Shown piece by piece: positions 23,467 to 38,106 of a stretch of DNA of 64,000 nucleotides. A program made the translations under genes and the position numbers. The stretch lies in contig CAJJDN010000169.1 of assembly GCA_905182985.1 (NCBI GenBank), positions 30,005-94,004 of the forward strand, given 5' to 3'. This DNA comes from Paramecium sonneborni (lineage: Eukaryota; Ciliophora; Oligohymenophorea; Peniculida; Parameciidae). How positions within the stretch are numbered: the first letter of the stretch is position 1; each line of letters starts with the position of its first letter. A model generated the notes under the pieces. That model saw only the letters and a list, made by a program, of their open reading frames with translations. It had not been told where the DNA came from and did not search any database.

Positions 23467-24260
23467 ATGACTTAGACTTTTAAGATGACAAATGTATTTA
23501 AAAGATCGAATAAACATAAAAATTATTCTTTTGAATATCCTAATGACTATGATTAATTACCTAAAAAACTTAGATGTTAATCAACTTATTCAAAACTTTG
23601 TGGTTTCAGATCTCATAAATATCAATTATTTCATGATATAATATCTGAATTTGCAGAACATAAAAAATAAAGATTAGCTAATGTTATTATACAAAATCTA
23701 AGTAATGATTGCTTTATTAAAGGATCACCAGAAAAATAAAACCTACCATCATAAGGTTCAGCTCGTAATATATTCTCAAAGAATGGACCCAATTTAAATC
23801 ATAATTATAGTCAATTTATGAAAAAAGTTAAAGATTTCAAAATTGCTGAATAGAACCTTGTTTCATAAACTCCTAGGTATTCATTTTCATTACAATTCAG
23901 ATCAATATAAGAAAATATGCCGCTTACTAGATAACCCTCACTTGAATAACCTTTTGATACTAAATAAACCATTACTCTAAGTTCTTCAAGAAAATAAAGT
24001 CCAAAAATGTTGTTCAGTAATATAACACCTTTATTTTAGAACCTTAATAATTTATATTAAAATCTTAGTTCAAAAAATACAATGCTCTTGAAAAAATATT
24101 GACTGAAGCCAGAAACTAAATCAAAACTTCCCAATCTCCCAGATCTATTCAAATAAGTCAACACAAAAAAACTAAATCTCATCCTATTAATGTTTATACT
24201 GAACAAAACAAACTCTTATAAAGAGCCATACTAAAAACTAAGCTGAATTCTAATTAATGA
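23467..24260 (+). CDS. uncharacterised basic Ser/Gln-rich protein
   Basis: 256 aa after removing one 23-nt intron (GTAATATAACACC...TTTTAG). Rich in Ser, Gln, Lys and aromatic residues, with short motifs such as SKLCGFRSHKYQLFHD near the N-terminus and a helical segment KYNALEKILTEARNQIK near the C-terminus. No TM helix and no recognised domain. Convergent with the phosphatase gene; their stop codons are only 19 bp apart. Confidence 0.65.
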
Positions 24261-24279
24261 TTTATATATTATTATAATT

Positions 24280-25011
24280 TCAATAGTGTTTGTAGTATAA
24301 GTTAGAAAATAAAGTATTCTCTTATTTTCTATAGATATTCTATTTCTGTATATCATACTACTAATGTATTTACTGTTTATTTGATTCTTTTAATCTTTAC
24401 ATCTTTATTTCGAATTCATCATCAAATTATCTTTGTTTATAATCTCTCTCAACTTATTTTGGACTTGCTATTCTTCTATTATAATTTGAGTCATTTATTA
24501 AATCATTGAACACTTATCGTTCAAATGTCCCTAACTGTCTCAAAAAACCATTATTTGGAAATATTATTGGTCTTCTCTTTTCAACATATTCAAGTGCTTC
24601 TCTAGCACCAATCAGATCTTTTTTTATTAGATAAGCTAAAACAATAACTGCACTTCTTGAGATTCCCATTTAACAATGTACCAATACATTTGTAGACATA
24701 CGAGATGCTTCAATAAATCTATATGATTCATCAAAGTGTTTGCTTATTTAATAGTTATCTTCATCATCAGCCATGCATTGATGATAAAAATTTAACTTTA
24801 TTTTTGTTGATGAAGGAATACTCTAAGGACAAACAGTTAATATAGCTTTGATTTAATATTATGATAAAGTATATGGATCACCTAAATTTATTTATCAAAT
24901 ACTTGCAGCTTCCATGTTGCCTAAATAAAGACCTCCATATTTTCTTGAAGGTTCAATTATACAAGAGATTGGATCCTCTCTTTAACTTTATTACTTTTTT
25001 GGTGAACTCAT
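24280..25011 (-). CDS. dual-specificity protein phosphatase
   Basis: 236 aa with one 21-nt intron. Signature P-loop VLVHCQMGISRSAVIVLAYL gives HC(x5)R with catalytic Cys and Arg; a DSP-type general-acid region precedes it (ADDEDNYQISKHFDES, Asp candidates). The N-terminal part YGGLYLGNMEAA is typical of DSP domain starts and EALEYVEKRRPIIFPNNGF of the domain end. The last ~70 residues are Gln/Lys-rich and helical. Expected to dephosphorylate phospho-Tyr and/or phospho-Ser/Thr proteins in the cytoplasm; substrate unknown. Confidence 0.92.
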
Positions 25012-25546
25012 TAAATAAATAAATTTTATTATTCAAATAAAAAATAAATAAAAATTTCTAAATTTATATTGATATCTTAAATTATCAATATTATATTACT
25101 TAAATAAACTTACATAAATATCACTTAATCAATCATTATCTTAATCCAATTATTATAGAGTTATCATCTCTGATATCTAAATTTTGCAATTTAACTTGCC
25201 TAATCAAATTTCTTTTTAGCGAAGATGTAAAATATATATTTTAAATACTAAACGATGAAAATCAATATACTACTAACATTTTAGAATGTATATTCAATCT
25301 TTAAACTTATGAGATCTAATAATGCTTATAATGAAATATATTGAAAATTTAAACTTATATGTGATTATCTTATATGTAAACAAGTTGAAACATTTTAACT
25401 ATTTATATGAAAATGGCTAAAAAATGATATCATTAACATTTAAAAAATAGCATAAATTGTATTTTGTTAAAATTGTTTAATTGTATGAATGTATTTATAG
25501 TTAATAATAATGATAATTAGTTGTGTGTGAGATTAATTAAGCAAAG
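25012..25546. other. intergenic between divergent genes
   Basis: AT-rich, no supported frame; must contain promoters for the phosphatase (minus) and coiled-coil (plus) genes. Confidence 0.5.
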
Positions 25547-26400
25547 ATGATAAGTTATTATAATTTTGTTATAAATATTCTAAATAAAAAAAAAAGAAGT
25601 TTTGAATGGATCGTAATCTATAAATAATATTAGAGAAAAGACGAGTTATAGTAGTTAATCGATGAATAGAATAAGGAGGAGTTTTCAGATGACTAGGATT
25701 TGGTGTCTTAAATGGATATTGAAGATTTTGAATAGCGATTAAATACAAGTCAATGTTTTGTGAGGGAAAAGCCTCCACAATAGAATTCTAGAGCTTAATC
25801 AGGAATGAGTTAAACTGTGAAGCAACCATAAAGTTTGAAGGATTTGAATGAGAAAATGTAGTAAAATCTAGTGAAAAAGCAGCAAGTGAATTAAGTGACA
25901 AGGGTATAAGGATAATAGAGATCATAATAATAATTTTCACAAACTCAATAGGTTTAAAAGAAGCAAGAGTATTGAAATTAAAAAATAATAATTTTAGTAA
26001 GAGAAAATCTGTGGAGCCTAGAGCAAACAATAATCCTCGTTAAATATTAGAATAGGCATAGAAAGACAATTAGGAATTGCTATAAAAATTAGGGGCAATG
26101 AGAAGATAGCTGTAATCTTTGGAAGCAGAGAATGCTGAATTGAAATAGGAAATATAGAGAAAGGGTAATTAGAGTGGATTTTTACCTAAGATAGAGTAGG
26201 CAGCAAATTCAGAGTTGAAATTATTAAAGATGGAAAATGAAGAATTGAAGAGAATCATATAAAAATAGAATGTACAAGAGTGAATAACATTTTGTGTTTA
26301 GGGTAGTGATTCTGGGAAGATGTTATAAATGTACGGTTTGTAGGTGGTGAAATTGAAATGTAGAATAGATGAGCTAACTTAGTAATTGGAGAAGTAGTGA
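25547..26400 (+). CDS. coiled-coil protein
   Basis: About 264 aa with introns of 29 and 30 nt; a further in-frame 21-nt intron just after FEWI (GTAATC...TATTAG) is likely, which would give 257 aa. Central part is Gln-rich and basic (VKKQQVNQVTRVQGQQ). The second half has clear heptads (QLQSLEAENAELKQEIQRKG; ELKLLKMENEELKRIIQKQN) typical of a parallel coiled coil. No TM or catalytic motif. Paramecium has many such cytoskeletal/basal-body coiled-coil proteins; no specific assignment is made. Confidence 0.7.
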
Positions 26401-26436
26401 TATCATTAATATATTAATATATATATAATAAATCAA

Positions 26437-27853
26437 ATGAGTATTTAGGCTGTAAATTATGAGGTCGAAGATATGGGAAGGTATTTCAAATCGTAAATTA
26501 AAAAATGAAATAATTTGTAGGTCAAAAAAGAAATACAAATGGACATTTATGTTGGAAGATAAGTAACATATGTTGGAATTAGAATTTTCATATCTAAGTG
26601 GAAAAAGAAAATTAGTATTGGATGCTAGAGTACTTCATGAAAGCATGTAAATTTGAAATCTATATTAATCAGGATGCTCACTTCCTCGTTTTAATATCCC
26701 TTTACTCTTGAAGGATTTGCATTAAATGTTATTTAACAAGGTGATGCATTTGAATTGAGAATTAATAATAAAGTCTTCTCACATCTATACACTTAATGTA
26801 ATACTTATATATCATCAAATAGAAAAAACTTAGAATGAGTTTGTGTACGAAGAGAAACTTAATACCAATAACAAAACAGATAACTTTTATTCTGAGCCTC
26901 CAAATTTTAATACTCAATTTTCCAATAATAATTTTCAAAACAATTCATAGTACATTATTATATCATTCTATTTCATTAGGAAAATTAATTTAAATATTAA
27001 ATTTGATAATTCTAAAGATAATAATCCTATCTAGTCAAAACCTATTACTTCATAATCCATTAAGTCTAATTATATTTTTTATTCTAGAACATCAACTGCA
27101 TTTGGATAACCAGGTGCATTTGAAGAATTTGAATAATTTGGTTAGGTATCAAAGACGAATAATAATCCATTTGGAGATGCATTTTCATAATCTGGATTTT
27201 CATAAGGTTCCACTGCTCAAACAAATTAATAATAAAAAAGTTTTATTTTTTTATATAATTTTATAGAAGTTGATTTATTAAATTTAGATGATGATGTACC
27301 ATAATAACAACAATAAAAATAAGTTGTGACATCAGAATTAGATCCATTTTTTAATTAACAATAATAATAATAATAATCGTAATCTTAATAATAATAATAA
27401 TCATAATCATAATAGTAATAATAATAAATTATTTAAACAACTTAATAACCAAATTTATTTGATGCTTTTGGTAGTAATAGTTGGAATTAATAATAGACTT
27501 AACAATAGTAATCATAATAGTAAAATATATATTAATAAACAAATTAAATTTCATCAGCATTTGAGTATTTAATTAATTTATCTAATTTTAGTTCTTTTAA
27601 TTAAGTAGGACAAATAGGATAAGTTGGATAAATAGGTTAGATTCCTTCATAATAAGGATTTTAAAATTAATAACCTTTTGGATAGGGATTTTAATAAGCT
27701 CCTCCATAATAATAAAATTTAAATATTTTGAATCTTTATGGAAATCAATAACCAATAGTTGGAAATTTAGCTTATACAGCATTTCCTTAAGTTCAATAAT
27801 ATAATTAGCCAATTCCTTAATCATAGCCTACTCCATTTGATCTATTCAAATGA
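26437..27853 (+). CDS. FAIM-like domain fused to a Gln-rich tail with clathrin/adaptor-type motifs
   Basis: 409 aa; seven introns (28, 26, 25, 30, 24, 27, 27 nt) give an exactly closed frame. Residues ~20-110 resemble the Fas apoptotic inhibitory molecule (FAIM) beta-sandwich: YKWTFMLEDKQHMLELEFSY, SGKRKLVLDARVL, FTLEGFALNVIQQGDAFELR, INNKVFSHLY. The tail is almost pure low complexity but contains LLNLD (clathrin-box consensus), NPF, LDPFF, SAFDSF and a terminal PFDLFK, motifs known from epsins and other endocytic adaptors. A long poly-Q tract is encoded mainly by TAA/CAA around 27350-27430. FAIM assignment is by pattern; motif function is inference. No EH/ENTH/PH domain seen. Confidence 0.7.
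27355..27430 (+). repeat. poly-glutamine-coding trinucleotide tract
   Basis: Runs of taa/caa interrupted by tcg/tca/tag, coding Gln with a few Ser in the ciliate code. It lies inside the FAIM-like gene. Likely length-variable. Confidence 0.7.
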
Positions 27854-27895
27854 GATAAATATTATTCATAATTATATAAATATTCAAATTTAAAA

Positions 27896-28721
27896 ATGGA
27901 ATTGTTAAATTATGCTGCAACAGTAATACAAAAAACATTCAGAGGTTTCTTAGCAAGACAAGCCATAAAGTAAATAAGAAGATTAAACTATTTTTCATCA
28001 TTTGGTATAAATATAATAAGAATTAGACAATCATAATGAATATGGGTTTTGCATATAACCATAGAAATCTAAGAAATCAACTCGTAATACTCAATCTTTG
28101 ATTTAACCAACAAAAAGAATGATCAGAAGCAGCATTTGCATTTAGAAATTTTATCGAGGATACATGAGTAGAAAATATGTTTGCAATTTTTACAGATTGA
28201 AATAGATAGTATTATTTTTGGAAGGACACATTCATAATTTTTTGAGGAAAGTAAGACGTATGTGATATTAGAGAATTTAATAAAGGAAAAGCAACATAAA
28301 ACAATTGATGGCATAATGTTACAATTTTCAAACACAATGTAAATCGATTGCAAAAGGGAGATATAATTATAGTAAATACATGAATCAGAAACAATTTGAT
28401 GAAATAAATGGGATAATATTTACTTCGTTTTTACATTTGATGATACCTAATTTTGAGAAGCTGAATTCTGATTAGAAATCACATTATGTAGATTAAGTTT
28501 TAGGAGTGGTTCAATCAGTACCTCCAAGAAAGACAATGGCGACTTAGATTAGTTCTAAGACTCCTTTGAAGTAGAGACATATTATTTAGAATGTGAGTGT
28601 ATTATCTTCTGAAGTAATGACAAGTAATGGTAGTTGTACTTCTAGTAATAAATCTAAATCAAATTTGACAAATGAAGAATTTAAATCAATTTTATAACGA
28701 TAGAATAAGAAAGTGAAATGA
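27896..28721 (+). CDS. IQ-motif (calmodulin-binding) protein
   Basis: 260 aa with introns of 22 nt and 21 nt. Two IQ motifs: AATVIQKTFRGFLARQAIKQ at the N-terminus (IQxxxRGxxxR, complete) and ICIQKFYRGYMSRKY around residue 80. Such motifs bind calmodulin or calmodulin-like light chains. The rest is basic and helical, with a Ser/Thr/Asn-rich C-terminus (SSNKSKSNLTNEEFKS). No motor domain is present, so it is a small IQ adaptor, possibly axonemal or cortical; location is inference. Confidence 0.8.
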
Positions 28722-28836
28722 TTTAAAATATTTATATCTATAATTTTTGTTGACTATTCAAATTGAATAATAATATAAATACTTATAGAATAAATATTGA
28801 TTAAAATAGTAATGATAAAGATATTATCATCATTAA

Positions 28837-29743
28837 TCATTCTAAATATTCAAAATCTGCTCTACAAAAAGGGCAGATGGATTGATATTGAATCCAATTT
28901 TTAATGCACCGTTAATGAAAGAAATGTTTAGAGTTACATGGGAGGATAAATATAACATCTCCTTTTTGATATTCAATTAAACAAATAGCACATTAAGAAT
29001 TTTCTTAATCAAAATTTAAAGGATTGTATGGTTTAATTTATTTATTTTTTCTGCATTAAGTAAGAATAGATTTTGGAATATAATAAAAAGGGTAGGTGAA
29101 TAAAGCTATTAAATCAAAACCTGTTACAAGAAGAGTTATGATAAGGAATGTCAAACATTGCCATTTATTAATGTTAGTTTAGTCAGTGTAAATAATAAAT
29201 AAGGGGATGGTTATCAACCAAAAAACTACTGGTATTGCATATAAATAGGATGTATACATCTAGTAGATATTAATTAGAATTACATAAATTCGAAAGAGAT
29301 AACCTAATTTAAATTGCATTTATAAATTAAGTGAATAAGAGTTGTATCTGTAATCTTTTATAAGTGATAATATTTTTACAAAAATGGATATCAAATTCAT
29401 CAATCCATTCATAATCGACAGTCGATTATTAATTTAAGTATTGTGAACATCTAATAAAGTTATTCTAAAGTTCAAAATATAAAAATACTTTGTTTTTCAT
29501 AACACATCTCCATCTAATATAAACAATAATTTGAATTAAGTTTTGTGTTGCTACAATAATAGGTACATAATCTATTTATATTTGATAGTTATATTCTGAA
29601 ATATAACAAATTGCAAGTAAAGTTGAGAGCATTAAAAAAAGGAATTAGAAATAAGTCCATCTTTTCCAATATAAGAGGTGTCTTTAGAAATGTTAAGTTG
29701 TTCCTATATATAATCCTTATTCAGCTATCAATGGCTGATTCAT
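28837..29743 (-). CDS. RING-H2 membrane protein, probable E3 ubiquitin ligase
   Basis: 285 aa; introns of 25 and 24 nt. Four or more hydrophobic stretches in the first ~220 residues (e.g. FLFLMLSTLLAICYI and IPVVFWLITIPLFIIY) precede a C-terminal RING-H2 finger. Its ligands read CAIC, then CNSKHFFHQRC and CPFC, which is C3H2C3 with both His in place, ending ADFEYLE. Start chosen at 29743 because the frame MNQPLIAEQGLY continues upstream of two other ATGs. TM plus RING-H2 proteins ubiquitinate membrane or ER substrates together with an E2. Convergent with the IQ gene. Confidence 0.88.
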
Positions 29744-29844
29744 AACAAATAATAATATTAATTTGCATCTAAATTAATAACATCATTTTAAAAATATTTA
29801 TAATAAATGTTAAACAAATTGTTTTAATATAAAAGTTCTTTGAT

Positions 29845-30384
<540 letters not shown>

Positions 30385-31293
30385 TTTTACTTAAGTTAAT
30401 AATATAATCAATATTCATACAATCAAAATTTAAATCTCCAAATTTTCCTTGTCAGAAAAAATCACCAATCACTATTTTTAGTACTCTTTTTTATAAATAT
30501 TAATTTCAATACAATTGTTTAAACCTATAGAATAATTATTCGTAAATATATATAATTATTTTTTTATTCTTTTTAATATATTATTTTATAATATGTATGT
30601 TAGAAGAACAAATACGCAAATGAAATCTTTCATTATAACAAACAAGAAAAGAAAGGTTCAATTTATTTAAAACGTATTAAATTCCAATTTTTTCCCTAAA
30701 TATTGAGCTATACAACTCTAATATAATCATTGATTCTTAAGTTTTATGAGATTTTCTTTATTATATTGTATAATCATACATATTCAAAAGGATGTTCTTT
30801 CAATACTTATATTCTCATCTTTACAAATTGATCATTGTAGAAAATTTTTCTTATAAGTAACTCAATAGAATAAGATATCAATCCATATTATTGTGCATAA
30901 CGAAATCTAAGATGATAACGATAATTTATTAGGATTGAAATAGAATAATTTGCATTAGAAGGATGTAGATAATAGAAATTTGAAAAAACAATTGGGATCA
31001 TGAACAATTTTTTTGAATACGCTGATTTACATAAATTTAAAGAGAATTGTCTATTGAATAACACTCTAAGAATTAAAGATCTAAGTATAAATTTATTATG
31101 CATAGTTTCAATATACTCCAAAATAAATTTGAGAAAAATCTTGTTAGATTGTAATTTATAAGAATTTAGGTATTGATTTTATTATTAAATGATAATCAAT
31201 ACAATAATAATTTTAATTAAAAACTCCTTAATAAATTATCCATATAAACACCCCACAATAGATTTTTATTTAAAACTAAATTGCCTTGGTGTT
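30385..31293. other. intergenic, with an open minus-strand frame of doubtful meaning
   Basis: AT-rich. On the minus strand a frame without TGA runs from about 31290 to 30738 but has no convincing ATG start (first ATG at ~31104), few Gln codons and a hydrophobic random-looking translation. I do not call it a gene. Confidence 0.4.
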
Positions 31294-31695
31294 ATGGAGA
31301 GTATAAATTCAACACAAATTGATCAAACCAAAGGATTACTAAGAAGAAAACTCTTTATAAAATAGTAGCCTTTGGATTACATATTCACAGTAAAAGATCT
31401 TTTGTTTAAAGTATTAATTACTTAAATTAAGTATAAATAGATTACTTTAGAATAACTATTTTAAGAGTGTAAGTAAAGAAATAATTACTCTTTAAATTAT
31501 TTAAATGTATGAATTCATTGAATAGAATACATGATAAAGTAACGTATTGAATTGATTTTAATGATTTCGGAAATCAAGAAAAATCTGAGATTGATAGAGC
31601 TGATGAATATATTGCTTTTATAAATTTTTTATGAGTTGATTGGGATTGATTAGAACCCTACAGAATTAAATTTCATCTTACAGTTTATTTAATGA
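31294..31695 (+). CDS. small uncharacterised helical protein
   Basis: 122 aa if a 33-nt intron (GTATGAATTC...GATAAAG) is removed; the frame then ends at TGA 31693-31695. Leu/Ile/Lys/Gln-rich and helical throughout (LEQLFQECKQRNNYSLNYL). No TM, no known domain. 21 bp before the next start codon. Could be a real small gene; evidence is composition and a clean intron only. Confidence 0.45.
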
Positions 31696-31716
31696 TTATA
31701 ATAAATTAAAATAAAA

Positions 31717-33526
31717 ATGTCGGAAGAATAAATTCCTGAAGAACTTTTTAATGAGTAAATTAGTATTGCTCCATCCATATATACACATAGTTCAATAATT
31801 TAAGATATTCAAAATAAAATGATTCAATCTAGTTCTAAAATTTAAAATGATCCAATAATTCTAAAGACTTCTCTGAGTAATGATATTTTCAAAGAAGATA
31901 ATTTGGATATATCTAAATTTGATCCAAATAATCCAAAATATAAGAGTAAACCTCATGAAGTTCATTTTCAGGTAAATTCATTTATTAAATACACTATTTT
32001 CACATTAATATATACTGTGATAGGTCCTTTGGTTATACCTATATTTATTTGGACTCATAAATAATTACTCTATAATTTTTAATTATTAGGTTTTAAATGG
32101 ACATGTTTATGCACATACCTCAGATATTTTTTAGATTTAACTTTAGCCATAGGTTTTATATATCATCCTATGAATCAATTTTAACTCTAATGTATAAATT
32201 CATATCTTAAATTAAATAGTGCTACTTTATTATGCTATTCAACTGTTTTCAGAATTAGTAGTCTAAAATATTATGTTAGCTTTTTATCATCCTTAAAAGA
32301 TTGAATTATTAGAAAAATTCCCACTTGAAGTTATAATGAATAAATTTGAAAATTAGATTAACCCACTTCGATGGTGTTAATAGAGTCCTGAATTAATTTA
32401 ATTTGAGTTAGAGTAATCAATACGTAGATTACATATTGAGCCTGGGTTATTTCTTTTTTTCTTTATAGTTTAACCAAATGAAAAAAGAAAAGACAAAATT
32501 TCTCATAAATTTGAGAATTTAAAGGTTGAAGGTAAGTATGCTGGAAATGGTATTAAGATGGGTATAGAAATAATCTAATATTATAATGAATAATCTCCTC
32601 TTTATATTTATATAGCTGTGGCAACTGCATTGACTATTATTCGTCTTTGCATTACAGTAACTTATTCATTCTTTTAGAAAGCAGTTTCAATATAAATTGC
32701 AATGTATGTAGCTATCACTATCCTAAATACTGTTGGATACTTTATTGTAATATCAATCATTTTGATAACTTTCAGAGACTTACAAAGAAAAGTGTTTAGC
32801 TTAAATCAACTATCACATTTAATATCTACTCAACAAGTGGAAGAATATGATGAAACCAAAATATTCCCCACATTAAATTTCTTATGTGTTCAATCCTTAT
32901 TTGCATGGTAGAATCTAAGAAAAGTTATCTTAGATTATGGTTTATAGTATTATTAGAGGGAAAATGCTATCATTTCATTTTGTTTAGAAATCATATTGAT
33001 TTTGGTTATCTTTGCTATTTTGAATATGTTTGATGTAATAAGTTGTTACTCTTTAAGTGATGGAAGTAAGATCTCTTTATTCATATTAATAAGCTATGAT
33101 GTATTAACAATTATGTTTCTATCTATTCTTGTTGTATTTTAGGGTGCTCGAATAAATAAGCATTTTAAAATCCATTAAACAATGTTAAAGAAGAATATGT
33201 TTACATATTAATAACTTTCAACCTAATCATTCATTAAGAAAGAATTTCATGTTCAACCTTAAGATTTTATGTTTAAAACACTCAAAGCTATATTGGACAG
33301 AATACAATTTGGGGATTAAAATAAAAATTGGTTTTTTTTGTATTCATAATACATATTGAATGCTATCGATTAAGCCTATGCAGATCTATGTTATGAGGAA
33401 GAAAATAGACCATTTACTGTATTAGGAATAGCTATGACATACAGTTTAGCATTTCAACTTATAGCAAGTTTTCTCGGTATTTTGGGAACAATCATTATAA
33501 GTTTATACTTCAATGTTGATATATGA
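31717..33526 (+). CDS. large multi-pass membrane protein; frame continues past its TGA
   Basis: 593 aa with one 28-nt intron (GTATAAATTCAT...AAATAG), ending at TGA 33524-33526. A ~90-residue polar N-terminus is followed by about nine hydrophobic segments (e.g. FTLIYTVIGPLVIPIFIW, IIRLCITVTYSFF, YVAITILNTVGYFIVISIIL, IILILVIFAILNMF). A conserved-looking loop HPQKIELLEKFPLEVIMNKF precedes the middle TMs. The same frame stays open after the TGA for 95 more codons (to 33812-33814) with plausible coding content (SYNLMISDNTSIYEIQIEIK), so the true C-terminus may be longer or this may be a recent truncation. No transporter family recognised. Confidence 0.6.
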
Positions 33527-33885
33527 ATATATGTAATAATTTAATCATATCTTTTCTCAAAAAGAATATCAGGAAAACCCTTTCATTAATTTACATTTCC
33601 TTTTAGTGAATAAAGAGAAAGTCATTTTGAAATTGTACCATTTGTCCTAGTTAGTAGAGTTTATGTGTAAAATGAATTGAAATCTTACAATCTAATGATA
33701 TCTGATAATACAAGTATTTATGAAATTTAGATAGAAATCAAGAAAAGTTTTATTGGGATAGAGGAGGATTATTTTTGGAATGTTTTTACATTATGTAGTG
33801 ACAAGAATAGATGAGGAAGAAGAAGTATTAATTTAAGAATTAATAATTCGAAAGAATAAATTGATATGAATTAATTACACGTTAA

Positions 33886-33899
33886 AGAATTTCTAGAAA
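33886..33899. promoter_or_regulatory. heat-shock-element-like site upstream of BiP
   Basis: AGAATTTCTAGAAA contains the perfect inverted pair TTCnnGAA at 33891-33898, about 54 bp before the BiP start. A third GAA (33887-33889) has non-canonical spacing. Consistent with HSF control of an ER chaperone gene, but short motifs occur by chance in AT-rich DNA. Confidence 0.4.
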
Positions 33900-33951
33900 A
33901 TCTAATGTTGTATATAAATTAATTATACACATCATTTGGTAATAATATATT

Positions 33952-35985
<2,034 letters not shown>

Positions 35986-36011
35986 TTTAATGTGTTCAAT
36001 ATTTTATTTTA

Positions 36012-36928
36012 ATGAAAGTTGTATTTCAAATTTCCATTATTTCTTTACTATGGACTACTTGCTATGCATTCAATATTCATGAATATGCTGCTATGTTACC
36101 AGGTTTGAAACTACCTCCAAATACCAAAACAAGAGTATTAATAATCGATACTTTTGAAGATTTTTTATGGGCCAATCTGTATGTCGGGTACTATAAAGTA
36201 TATATGAATATAGACTTTTCTACTACTTTTCATACTTAGCAACAGGTGCAGCTTTGGAATTCACAAATCCAATTCCAAAATCTGCTTTTAGAATGAAGAA
36301 CATGAAACTTGAAATTAGTAGAGGAGTATAAGCATTATTTTGGGTGTTGTTATCTGCAACTATATTTATGTGGAAAATCGAACCATTAACACCTTATTAT
36401 GGTTATTATGAGACACATGATTTTGGATTGAAAGAATGGCTAATTGGACTTTTTGTGTATGTTAATCTTATAATAATTAGATATTCAATTGGATTTGATT
36501 TCTACTTCTATGTTACACATATAATTCTTCATCAACCATTCTTTTGGAAATATATTCATAAACAACACCATGAATTTATTGAGCCAACTGCATTTGCCTA
36601 AGATGCAGTTCATCCAATAGAAGCTATAGTATAAGGCCCTTTAGGACATTTCTTCCCATGTCTCTTTTATCCAATTCCTCCAGTTTGGCATCAGTAAATA
36701 AATCAACTATATATTAGCTTTTTTGGATTTTTGACTGCTGTTTATGCCTAAGCCGCTCATGATGGAAGATGGGATCCATTTGGACATATTAATCATCATT
36801 TCTATGTTACCTGCAATTATGGAATTTGGGGTGTATGTGATAGAATATTTTAAACTAATCATTCCTCATCAAGATTCCCTGTTAGATATGTTCCTAGTTG
36901 GGAGAAAGATGCAAAAAAAATTAAATGA
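36012..36928 (+). CDS. fatty-acid hydroxylase / sterol desaturase family enzyme
   Basis: 288 aa; introns of 26 and 24 nt restore the frame. Several TM helices and the family's histidine boxes: [20 protein letters not shown] (HxxxH and HxxHH) and [19 protein letters not shown] (final HxxHH). These ligate a di-iron centre in ER-membrane oxygenases that hydroxylate or desaturate sterol or lipid chains (ERG3/ERG25/FAH type). An N-terminal hydrophobic segment ending CYA may be a signal anchor. Which lipid is used cannot be read from sequence. Spacing to BiP suggests overlapping regulatory regions. Confidence 0.9.
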
Positions 36929-37609
36929 TCACATTAAATAATTCATACAAACAATCAACATTCCTAAAAAATAATTAATTCTATTTTTTTATCTCATTTT
37001 CTTAACCTCTCTTCATCACATTATCAATTTAATCCACTTCATATATAAATATTCATTAATATATAAATACTAAATTGAACTACAAATTTATCGATGGATT
37101 CTCTCAACATTTCTAATAGAAATATCCATACCTATCACTTAATATTTTATTTATCAATTATTTCTCTATAAATTTATATGCATCCATCCAATTCTTTACC
37201 TGTACTTATTTTATTAACAATTTTTATTGATATCTATTTATTAATTAACAAATAATAGTGTTTCTCTTAAATATCTAATCAACATCTACAAATATTTTGA
37301 TTATTTAGATAAATTAATTAATATATTTGCGAATAACATATTCTCATCTCTAAAATATATAATAGTGTTCATGATAATACTTAAATTTAATATTAATATC
37401 AGAAACTGGTTACAAATTGTCGCTTTTTATTATTCCAAATGTCATAATATTATTCCCATATTTATTGGATATTCAAGATCTATATTTATCTTTCTACTTT
37501 ATTAAAACTAAACTCTCCTTCTAATGCATTTTAGTCTATAAGTATTTCATATTCTCCTTATTTATTACTGATCATTTGAATATTTTTAAATGAAATCATT
37601 AATTTAATT
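36929..37609. other. intergenic, no gene seen
   Basis: AT-rich 3' region between convergent units; nothing supported. Confidence 0.45.
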
Positions 37610-38106
37610 TCAGGAAAACATTTACGAATAAACTCTATCCCTCTAATCTTTCATCTATAGTATTTAAAATTATTGATTTTTTAACTATTCTATTGGGTCA
37701 TATAACAGTATAAGTTTTTAAGCAAGGTCTCGTAGATTAATTTAAATTCTATAAATTTGTGAAAGAACCCTGTAAATCTCTAATTTATCTACTGATTTAA
37801 GTTTTGATATTAAATTTAGGCTCATTTCCATATGCTTTAATTCTGTTGTAGTATTTAGTCTTTAATTAATGATGTTTAAAATTCTTTTTTTAATAGATAA
37901 GTGTGAATTTTGTGCATTCAAATTATTATTACACCCTTTTGGTGCTTCTTGTAGTAACTTATTGATATTAACTTTTTAACTATCTTTAACTCTAAATCTA
38001 ATTCCCTCTTTTCAATGACCTTAATAAACTATCTAATTTATTCTGTTGTTCCTATAATTGCATTGATACAGTTCAAATAAATTTATTCAGACCATCTAAA
38101 TATTAT
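37610..38106 (-). pseudogene. broken or incompletely read ORF, unidentified
   Basis: A minus-strand frame with one probable 23-nt intron reads FIKVIEKRELDLELKI, then LLQEAPKGCNNNLNAQN, LSQIYRIQINLRDLAQ and LILLYDPIEQLKNQ, ending at TGA 37612-37610. The composition is protein-like and helical. Upstream the same frame contains a TGA (38109-38107) followed by more plausible sequence (TIFQILHQYLYKDKSKS), and no convincing ATG is found. A competing Gln-rich frame overlaps. Either a decayed gene or one whose introns I cannot place. Confidence 0.35.

Noticed and set aside
30738..31290. Long minus-strand frame without TGA
   Set aside because: No ATG near its start, few Gln codons, hydrophobic random-like translation; probably chance in AT-rich DNA.
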